A DNA stretch of 36,048 nucleotides from positions 1 to 36,048 of the forward strand of contig CAZAYY010000034.1 in the NCBI GenBank assembly GCA_964489525.1, read 5' to 3'. The DNA comes from CAZAYY01 sp964489525. Lineage in GTDB: Bacteria > Chloroflexota > Anaerolineae > Anaerolineales > JABWBV01. Below, in pieces: positions 6,645-12,634 of this stretch. The notes under the pieces are model-generated. The model worked only from the letters and a program-made list of their open reading frames with translations. It was not told the DNA's origin and did not search any database. Position 1 is the stretch's first letter. Every line of letters starts with the position of its first letter. A program made the translations under genes and the position numbers.

Positions 6645-8065
6645 GGGAAATCTCCTTTGAGTAAATTAGCTTGTTTCGCGAACCGTCTTCATGCTGTCCA
6701 TGCCGTACTCAGGCTGGTTCAGTTTCCACCAGAGTTCGGGATCTTTCTGCGGGGCGCCGAGCTCGTCCACCGGGGTGTAGAGCAGGTCATCCAGCTTCTT
6801 GAAGGTGGTGTTCATGAACGGCATCGTGGCAGTCATGTAATTGCGCACCCGGTTGAAAGAGGCCAGGTTCTTGGAGGCAAACGGGCACACCGCAAAGCAG
6901 ATACCGCAGCCGGTTCCAACCTGGTACCAGTATGAACGGCAGCGGGGGGCATCTTCATAGTAGGCCTTCTTGCCGGGGTTATTCCAGCCGCCGCGCACTT
7001 CCCAGGTGGGCTCCTTGCCGAAGCTGAGGGCTTTAGACGGGCACAGGTCGGCACACTTGGTGCAGTCGGCACAGAAAGCCATCAGACCCGCGTCAATCGG
7101 TTTGGTCGGGGCCAGCGGCAGGTCGGTGACCATCTTGAACACACGGACCATCGGGCCGTATTCCGGGGTAATCAGGCGGTTCAAGCGGGACATTTCGCCC
7201 AGGCCAGAAAGCGTACCAAAAGCAGTCGAGATGCCGGTGGCGTTGATGCTCGATTCGCCCAGGCCGTAGTAGCCCAAACCCCACAGGAAAGCCTGCGTGC
7301 GGGCCTGGATGTTCTGGAAGCGGGTGTAGGCCAGGTTGGCACTCAGGCCGCCCAGAATTGTTGGGGCGCGGGCCATCGTTTCTTCCGACATCTGCACCGA
7401 GTAAGAAATCACCCAGCGAGCTGTTTTGTGAATCACACGCTGGTTGTCATCTTCGAAAGGCACTTCGTCGGTGCTGCTGAGCACAACTTGCTTGCCATCC
7501 GGGTCGGTGTGGTAGATCAACTTCTCGGTCGTTTCCGGTTCAAGCGCCACAAAGCCCACCGTTGCAGCACCAAAATGGCGCATGGCGGCGGTCAGCATCG
7601 AAGCTGCTTCTTCGGGGGTGCCCGTCCACTTGGCCACGCCCAACTTTGCGGGGCCTTGACCTTCAATATTGGGCATGAAGCTTAAGGCCGTGCGACCAGA
7701 GTTGGCGCCTGCTGCAGCGGCCACATCTTTGAGGGTGTAACCAGGTTTGTTTTCCTGGAGCCACTTGGACGTGTTGGCTTTTTGGGTGGCGGCCAGCTTG
7801 TCAATGTTTTCTTGCGATACGTACTTGGCAAAGCCGCGGCGCACGGTGTTGCGCTCGTCAAAACGGTTAATGTTTTTCCATTCGATTTCAATCGTGGGTT
7901 TATCTACAGTTTTGACAAAACCAGGGCGCTTAATACCGTAAGCCTGGTCGGACATTTGCTCGCCAAAGTCAATCCTTGGCGCCAGGGCAGCGGCTGCGCC
8001 CAGCTTGCCCAGGTCTTTCATAAATTCTCGTCGGGTTAAATTTTCAGGCATTTCAAACTCCTTTG
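6595..8065. repeat. Direct repeat copy 2 (rdhA-rdhB unit)
   Basis: Second copy of the segment at 1-1471, offset by exactly 6594 bp, covering the start of rdhB3, all of rdhA3 and its ribosome binding site. The match ends at 8065, and the upstream promoter region is unlike that of copy 1. The two rdhA genes have no length difference over 1386 bp. Their first 24 codons and the Fe-S segments are almost identical, whereas some inner segments differ. Confidence 0.85.
6666..8051 (-). CDS. rdhA: Reductive dehalogenase catalytic subunit (RdhA3), Tat-exported
   Basis: 461 residues, the same length as RdhA1 and judged by eye to share about four residues in five with it. It has the same twin-arginine signal (TRREFMKDLG, residues 6-15), corrinoid-domain landmarks (GLGYYG, GLGEMSRLNRLITPEYGP) and two ferredoxin motifs (C327/330/333/337 and C371/382/385/389). 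Differences from RdhA1 cluster at residues 26-40, 111-131, 230-252 and 264-282, which lie in or near the presumed corrinoid/substrate domain, so the paralogues may differ in substrate. It is the first gene of the rdh cluster and follows a 245-bp region with inverted repeats, so the main promoter is probably there. The ATG is preceded by AAAGGAG. The electron donor is probably the multihaem cytochrome or the quinol pool (inference). Confidence 0.9.
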   Translation of the reverse strand: MPENLTRREFMKDLGKLGAAAALAPRIDFGEQMSDQAYGIKRPGFVKTVDKPTIEIEWKNINRFDERNTVRRGFAKYVSQENIDKLAATQKANTSKWLQENKPGYTLKDVAAAAGANSGRTALSFMPNIEGQGPAKLGVAKWTGTPEEAASMLTAAMRHFGAATVGFVALEPETTEKLIYHTDPDGKQVVLSSTDEVPFEDDNQRVIHKTARWVISYSVQMSEETMARAPTILGGLSANLAYTRFQNIQARTQAFLWGLGYYGLGESSINATGISTAFGTLSGLGEMSRLNRLITPEYGPMVRVFKMVTDLPLAPTKPIDAGLMAFCADCTKCADLCPSKALSFGKEPTWEVRGGWNNPGKKAYYEDAPRCRSYWYQVGTGCGICFAVCPFASKNLASFNRVRNYMTATMPFMNTTFKKLDDLLYTPVDELGAPQKDPELWWKLNQPEYGMDSMKTVRETS

Positions 8066-8115
8066 AATAAAAAGCACATCAGGGTAGGATACGCGAACAG
8101 GTTAGGCTTCTTCAA
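8053..8115 (-). CDS. Possible 20-residue leader peptide upstream of rdhA3
   Basis: A TTG codon at 8115-8113 is preceded by a near-perfect GGAGGAG ribosome binding site with 6-nt spacing. It opens a frame of 20 codons starting MKKPNLFAYPTL (TTG read as Met) and ending in TGA at 8055-8053, 1 nt before the rdhA3 ATG. The rdhA3 ribosome binding site lies inside its last codons. This arrangement would couple rdhA3 translation to the leader. The only evidence is the strong site and the spacing; the peptide matches nothing I know and the site may be fortuitous. Confidence 0.3.
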   Translation of the reverse strand: MKKPNLFAYPTLMCFLFKGV

Positions 8116-8153
8116 TAGGATCTCCTCCGAAAATTACCAATGACCTTTGGGCT

Positions 8154-8184
8154 GTTTTGGGTCAAAACACGGTGATAACCACCG
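8154..8184. promoter_or_regulatory. Paired inverted repeats upstream of rdhA3
   Basis: Two short perfect inverted repeats lie next to each other: GTTTTG-N3-CAAAAC (8154-8168) and CGGTG-N5-CACCG (8170-8184). They sit about 100-130 bp before the rdhA3 start in the only sizeable noncoding stretch of the cluster. Their position suits operators for a regulator, possibly the NarL-type regulator encoded just upstream, but no regulator-specific consensus is recognised. Confidence 0.4.
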
Positions 8185-8235
8185 GGGACAGGTTAAAACA
8201 TGCACCGAAACGGTTAATTGCTTAAATATTAATAC

Positions 8236-8260
8236 TTCCTGAGTTTTTTACAATCAGGAA
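8236..8260. promoter_or_regulatory. 7-bp inverted repeat between regulator gene and rdhA3
   Basis: TTCCTGA (8236-8242) and TCAGGAA (8254-8260) are separated by 11 nt, so the two half-sites are about 18 bp centre to centre. Located 37 bp after the response-regulator stop codon. It could be an operator of the rdhA3 promoter or a weak hairpin ending the regulator operon; the lack of a T-run after it on the minus strand favours an operator. Confidence 0.4.
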
Positions 8261-8296
8261 TTACCAGGGTGTTTGTAGGGAATTTTCCGACTTAAA

Positions 8297-8953
8297 TCAG
8301 GCGTCTTTGGTGTCCAGCAGTCCCGCCTTCAACGCGAAACGAATCAGGTCCGATTTATGCTCCAAATTGAGTTTTTCCATCCCCCGCTGGCGGTAAGTTT
8401 CAACGGTTTTGGGGCTGAGGGCCAGCTTGTCGCCAATTTCGCGGCTGGTGAAGCCCAGGGCAGTCCAGCGCAGCACTTCAATTTCGCGCTCCGAAAGCGG
8501 GGTGAGCATGCGGGCTTCCTCGCTTTTGTGCATCAGCTCATCCACCACGGCGGTTGCAGCGGCCGGGTCGAGAAAACGCTGGCCGCTGTGCACGGTGCGG
8601 ATGGCTTGCAGCAGGTTGTTGTGTGCCGAAGACTTGGGGACATAACCATCACTGCCCGCCTCGATGGCCTGCACCACCATATCCCTGCCGCTGTGCATGG
8701 AGAGAACCACAATCCCAATTTGGGGATGCTGGTGCTTAATAATGCTGATTGCCTCAAGACCGCTCATCCCGGGCATCCCTAAATCCATCACAACAATATC
8801 GGGCTTATAAACACCGGCTTTTTCAACGGCTTCTTTACCTGTGCCGGCTTCTGCCACCACCTCGATATCCGGCTCATCGGAAAGCAGCATTTTCATTCCT
8901 TCGCGCAGCACTTTATGATCATCAGCCAGCAAAACACGGATTGGTTCTGTCAT
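8297..8953 (-). CDS. NarL/LuxR-family response regulator
   Basis: 218 residues. The N-terminal receiver domain has the acidic pair D11-D12 and phosphoacceptor D57 (VVMDLGMPG), with the conserved T/S and K positions further on (VLSMHSG, YVPKSS). The C-terminal LuxR-type HTH (about 150-215; LSEREIEVLRWTALGFTSREIGDKL...SPKTVETY) binds DNA. Its ATG overlaps the kinase stop codon by 4 nt (ATGA), so it is the partner of that kinase. It lies immediately upstream of, and on the same strand as, the rdh cluster. Two-component systems next to rdhA are known in other organohalide-respiring Chloroflexota, so control of the rdh promoter is a reasonable inference. Confidence 0.92.
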   Translation of the reverse strand: MTEPIRVLLADDHKVLREGMKMLLSDEPDIEVVAEAGTGKEAVEKAGVYKPDIVVMDLGMPGMSGLEAISIIKHQHPQIGIVVLSMHSGRDMVVQAIEAGSDGYVPKSSAHNNLLQAIRTVHSGQRFLDPAAATAVVDELMHKSEEARMLTPLSEREIEVLRWTALGFTSREIGDKLALSPKTVETYRQRGMEKLNLEHKSDLIRFALKAGLLDTKDA

Positions 8954-10590
8954 GTTGGGTTCTCCACGGGTAAGGGAATACGCAGTTCGACTCGGGTGCC
9001 CTCCCCCGGAGCAGAATAAACCACCAATGAGCCGCCCTGCATTTCAGCGCGTTCGCGAATGCTGAGCAGGCCAAGGCGTTTGCGGCCATCTCTATAAGCC
9101 GGGTTCACCGGGTCAAACCCGGTACCGTTATCCTCAATCATCAGCGCTACGACGTGCAGCAGTGCCTGAAGTTCCACCACCACCCGGGTTGCTTGCGAGT
9201 GCCGGACGATATTGGTCAGGCTTTCTTGCGCAATCCGGTAGATCGTAGATTCCACTTCAAAAGGCAGGCGCCTGCCTTGCAAATCCAGGTAAGACTCAAA
9301 TTCAATGCCCGCGTCAGAACACATGGATTGGACCAGGGATCGCATGGCAACCTCCAGCCCAAACTCCTCCAGTTCAGCCGGGCGCAGGCGATAGGAAACG
9401 CCGCGCACATGCTCGATGGTTTCCGATACGGAATCACACAGGGTGGCAATGGATTTGCGCAGATCGTCCGATGACGCCTGTTTTTCCAACCGCTTCAGGC
9501 GCACCATCAGGTTGGTCAGGCGCTGGCCTGCGCCATCATGCAGTTCGCGGGCCAACCTGGCCCTTTCATCTTCTTCGGCATGCACCAGCGCCTCTAACAG
9601 GGTCTGCCGGATGGCTTCTTTTTCCACCAGTCTTTCATGCAGCCAGGCGTTGGCCACCACTTCAGACACATGAGCGCCAATCGAAGTGAGCAGTTCGAGG
9701 TCATCGGCCCCAGGTTTTTGCTTTTCGGTGCAGTACAGGTTAATGATTCCGAAACGCTGGTTGCGCGCTTCAAGCGGAATCGAAATGTGGTAGGTTTCTT
9801 CATCGGCTGGGCCCAGGTAAGGACGCATCCGGTAACACACCCGCAGATTGGCCTGGCGGCCAATTTCGTTCGCCAGCAAATCCCGCTGGCACAGGCAAAG
9901 CCCGTTGGAGCCGGGCAAAAGGGCAAGGGTCATGGTGCTATCCAGGCCTTTGGCAGCCGCCAGGGTAAATTCTGGATCATCGCTGTCCGTAGATGCGCGC
10001 AGGTAAACCCAACCCGTGGTGAGATCCATGACATCCAGGGTGGATTGAAGCGCCGCATCCAGCACCTGGCGCAGTTCCAAAGCCCTGCCGGTCACCAAAG
10101 AAACATGGTTAATCGCCGCCAGGCGGCGGTTGTTTTTTTCCAGGTTAACCTGGTTTTGGGTCAGGGTATCCAACATTTGATTGACCGCTAAACCCACATG
10201 CCCAATTTCGTCGCGCGACTGCACACTGACCCGGGATGAAAAATCTCCTTCGGCTACCTGGGTTGCCACCTGGCTGAGTTCCATAAGCGGGTTGGTAAAA
10301 ATCAACATTAAGATAAAAGTCAACAACACCGAGACAAAAGCCGCCAAAACGGTTACAAACAGCACACTGCGCGCCCCGGCCTGCATGGCTATGGCGACCC
10401 GTTCGTTGGAAAGCAGGTACGAAAGCCAATCCGACAGACCAGTGGTGATCCAGTAGTTCAACCCCAAACCCAAAATGAGCACGGGCAGCACCATAATTCC
10501 AATGATTTTGACCCGGACAGGCACAGACAGAAATGCGGACTTAACCGCCTGTAAAAATCTGTACACCGGCCTGGTTTGAACCTTATTCAT
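8950..10590 (-). CDS. Membrane sensor histidine kinase with HAMP, GAF and HisKA_3 domains
   Basis: 546 residues. Two membrane helices (about 26-48 and 74-98) enclose a short external loop, followed by a HAMP domain (about 98-150), a GAF domain (about 165-315), the HisKA_3 phosphoacceptor region with H351 (LARELHDGAGQRL) and an HATPase domain with N-box (ESLTNIVRHS), DNGTGF and a G-rich box. This is the NarX/DegS-type kinase family that pairs with NarL regulators. The GAF domain has C232, C234 and C252 (GLCLCQ...RVCYRM), which might bind a cofactor or respond to redox, though Cys in this GAF loop is not rare. The start overlaps the TPR gene by 8 nt and the end overlaps the regulator by 4 nt, so all three are one translationally coupled operon. 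Confidence 0.92.
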   Translation of the reverse strand: MNKVQTRPVYRFLQAVKSAFLSVPVRVKIIGIMVLPVLILGLGLNYWITTGLSDWLSYLLSNERVAIAMQAGARSVLFVTVLAAFVSVLLTFILMLIFTNPLMELSQVATQVAEGDFSSRVSVQSRDEIGHVGLAVNQMLDTLTQNQVNLEKNNRRLAAINHVSLVTGRALELRQVLDAALQSTLDVMDLTTGWVYLRASTDSDDPEFTLAAAKGLDSTMTLALLPGSNGLCLCQRDLLANEIGRQANLRVCYRMRPYLGPADEETYHISIPLEARNQRFGIINLYCTEKQKPGADDLELLTSIGAHVSEVVANAWLHERLVEKEAIRQTLLEALVHAEEDERARLARELHDGAGQRLTNLMVRLKRLEKQASSDDLRKSIATLCDSVSETIEHVRGVSYRLRPAELEEFGLEVAMRSLVQSMCSDAGIEFESYLDLQGRRLPFEVESTIYRIAQESLTNIVRHSQATRVVVELQALLHVVALMIEDNGTGFDPVNPAYRDGRKRLGLLSIRERAEMQGGSLVVYSAPGEGTRVELRIPLPVENPT

Positions 10591-11569
10591 ATAGATCCAG
10601 CTCCGCAGCGGGTTTGGCCTCTAACAAAGTTTTTTTAATCCAAAGACCGCGCACAAAGGGGTGGTTTTCATCCATCTGGCGTTCAAGAATCACCAGAGCG
10701 CGGTCATAGGCATCAATGGCTTTGGCCTTGTCCCCAGCCAGGCCATCACAATCGCCCAGGCCGCTGAGAATCACCCCCAGGGTCAGGTGCCAGGGGCCAA
10801 GGGCCTCCAGGTGCATCTGGTAAGCCTGTTCAAACAAAGGGCGAGCCTGTGCCAATTTGCGCAGGCGGGTGAGCGCCATGGCCAGGTTATACATGGTTTC
10901 AGCCACTACCAATTGGCCGGGCATAATTTTCTGGTAAATCGCCAGTGCGGCAGAATGCGCCTCAGCGGCAGCCGGGTCCTGGTTAAGCAGGTCCATTTGC
11001 TCCCCCAACCGGGCGAATGCCTGGGCCTGGGCTTCGGAAATCACCCCGGCACTCTGCACCCCCAGGTTTTCAAAAGCACTTTGGGCGCCCGTAAAAACCA
11101 GAGCCGCAAACGGCTCATCCATCCCTGCATTTTGTTGGGTCTGGAAAAAGGCCTGGGCGTCTGGAGGCTGAAGGTAACCCCCAGCAGATAAAAGGTTAAC
11201 CATCTTTTCTGCTTTGTCTGCGGGTTGACCGCGAAGCGCCCGGTTCAACATACCCGGCAAAGCGTCCCCCCAGGACAGGCTCGCAAATCCATCCACCGGA
11301 ATCCCCACCAATCCTGCCCCTTCCATCACAGGCCGGATGGTGCGCACCAAATCCGGGCGATCGGCCTCGTTTGCGGCAGCATTCAGCAGCCCCCAAAATG
11401 TGCCCCAACCCACCACATCCGCAATGGCTGATGGAGAGGAGCCGTCAGGGTTTTCTGCCTGTTGGGCCGCACAAAGCCCCAACGCCAGAAAAGGAACCCC
11501 CAGGTCAAGGCCAAGGTTGGCGGTTACGCCCAACAACCAGGGAAAAGCAGGCAGCGGAGATTCTTGCAT
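10583..11569 (-). CDS. TPR-repeat protein encoded in the two-component operon
   Basis: 328 residues from the ATG at 11569 (an in-frame ATG at 11578 is the alternative). The N-terminal part (about 1-165) is helical and unrecognised. The C-terminal part (about 200-310) has kinesin-light-chain-like TPR repeats (NLAMALTRLRKLAQARPLFEQAY, LGDCDGLAGDKAKAIDAYDRAL). TPRs bind other proteins. The end overlaps the kinase start by 8 nt, so it may act with the kinase, for example as a sensory or scaffolding partner; this is inferred only from position. The frame is open to 11653, but that stretch contains the terminator of the previous gene, so the long start is rejected. No Shine-Dalgarno is seen; a TATAAT ends 7 nt before the ATG. 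Confidence 0.8.
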   Translation of the reverse strand: MQESPLPAFPWLLGVTANLGLDLGVPFLALGLCAAQQAENPDGSSPSAIADVVGWGTFWGLLNAAANEADRPDLVRTIRPVMEGAGLVGIPVDGFASLSWGDALPGMLNRALRGQPADKAEKMVNLLSAGGYLQPPDAQAFFQTQQNAGMDEPFAALVFTGAQSAFENLGVQSAGVISEAQAQAFARLGEQMDLLNQDPAAAEAHSAALAIYQKIMPGQLVVAETMYNLAMALTRLRKLAQARPLFEQAYQMHLEALGPWHLTLGVILSGLGDCDGLAGDKAKAIDAYDRALVILERQMDENHPFVRGLWIKKTLLEAKPAAELDLYE

Positions 11570-11576
11570 GCCCACC

Positions 11577-11606
11577 ATTATACAATATCCCCCCTTTAAA
11601 AACCAA
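11577..11606 (-). promoter_or_regulatory. Candidate promoter for the TPR-kinase-regulator operon
   Basis: Minus strand TTGGTT (11606-11601), an 18-nt spacer and a consensus TATAAT (11582-11577). The -10 ends 7 nt before the ATG at 11569, so initiation would fall on or next to the start codon, giving a leaderless mRNA. The -35 is a weak match and overlaps the foot of the upstream terminator. Confidence 0.5.
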
Positions 11607-11638
11607 CCCGCCAACGCTGCAAACTGCGTTGGCGGGTT
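11601..11638 (-). terminator. Intrinsic terminator of the secreted-protein gene
   Basis: Perfect 13-bp stem AACCCGCCAACGC/GCGTTGGCGGGTT (11605-11617 with 11626-11638) with an 8-nt loop, followed on the minus strand by GG and five T. It lies 47 bp after the stop codon of the gene at 11685-12359 and before the TPR gene, separating the two transcripts. Confidence 0.82.
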
Positions 11639-11684
11639 TTGCTGCCTGGGCAAACCCCAGGAAGCAGGGAATTTTCAACCAGGT

Positions 11685-12359
11685 TCAGGGTTTGCCGTAG
11701 GCCTTTCCGCGGGATTGCTGGTTTCCAGATTCATTTGGATTGGCTTGCGGGTCGGTGTTGCCCCCACCCCCGGCCTGAGCCCCGCCAGACCACAAAGGCC
11801 GGCCAAAATCATCGCGGAATTCAAAGGTTAAGCCAGTTGCGTCCACAGTCAGGCTGCGCAGGGAAAAACCACCATTCATATCCCAAAAACCAATGACGGT
11901 GATTTCCATGCCATCTTGCAGCGCAATTCCTAAAGAATTGATGTAATTGAGGGAACCCAACTCTACAGAAACTGGCTGGCCACCATCCACCAGAAGCGTC
12001 AGGCGGTTGCCCGAATAGGCGCTGACCACACCCTGCAATGTGAGCCATTCCGACAGGCCATTTTGCGGGGCAGGCTCGCCGGTTCCGGCTCCATTCTCTC
12101 CATGCCACTGGGATGCCTGCCCGGCCTGGGCAGACGGGGCAGCGCTCTCCGGTGCGCCAACCAGGCCAGAAAACAGGTTTCCAACGGCATCTGCAACGGT
12201 GGAAGGTTCAGCGGCGTTCACAGCAGCGGCTGGCTGGCTGACTGCGGCAGGGTTTTCAGCAGCAGAAACGCTTTCGGCTCCCATTCCATTCAGCGCACTG
12301 GCGCCCACTGCAGTCACCACGATGCTTGCCAGGATCATAACGAGTACTTTTTTAATCAT
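11685..12359 (-). CDS. Secreted or lipid-free exported protein of unknown function
   Basis: 224 residues. N-terminal signal peptide (MIKKVLVMILASIVVTAVGASA, hydrophobic core about 5-20). Residues 25-100 are Ala/Pro/Gly/Gln-rich low complexity. A compact beta-rich domain follows (about 105-190: LTLQGVVSAYSGNRLTLLVD..VSVELG...GMEITVIGFWDMNGGFSLRSLTV), resembling the small OB/beta-barrel modules (DUF5666-type) found in exported proteins, and a Gly/Asn/Gln-rich tail ends the protein. No Cys lipobox is seen. AAGGAG precedes the ATG. Function unknown; it is divergently oriented from the cytochrome bc genes and has its own terminator. Confidence 0.8.
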   Translation of the reverse strand: MIKKVLVMILASIVVTAVGASALNGMGAESVSAAENPAAVSQPAAAVNAAEPSTVADAVGNLFSGLVGAPESAAPSAQAGQASQWHGENGAGTGEPAPQNGLSEWLTLQGVVSAYSGNRLTLLVDGGQPVSVELGSLNYINSLGIALQDGMEITVIGFWDMNGGFSLRSLTVDATGLTFEFRDDFGRPLWSGGAQAGGGGNTDPQANPNESGNQQSRGKAYGKP

Positions 12360-12634
12360 GAGCTTTCTCCTTTTTTGTTTGTGTAATTCCAGGGAGTGCC
12401 CGCTGGATTGCTTTCAGGATAACCCCAGGGTGTGAAGAAGTCGTGAATAAATCATAGACTTCTTATAAAGAGAAGTGCGTAAGTGTACACATTTAATTCA
12501 CACAATCCTGGCAAAATCTTCATAAACCAATTTTATACTTCAGGATATCTACCAGGGCGCAGCAACCAGCCCAAACCCACCCGGCCGGCAACCCTGATAC
12601 GCTGCAACGCAACACAAACAAAAAGGCAGGAAAA
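12360..12634. promoter_or_regulatory. Divergent intergenic region with inverted repeats
   Basis: This 275-bp gap separates the secreted-protein gene (minus) from the cytochrome bc genes (plus) and must carry both promoters. It contains a perfect 8-bp inverted repeat AAGAAGTC-N14-GACTTCTT (12435-12442 with 12457-12464) and the palindrome GTGTACAC (12483-12490). A TATACT at about 12536 is a possible -10 for the bc operon, but no well-placed -35 is visible. No extra gene is convincing here. Confidence 0.45.

Noticed and set aside
11570..11653. Longer N-terminus for the TPR protein
   Set aside because: The extension would run across the terminator of the upstream gene and the TATAAT promoter element.
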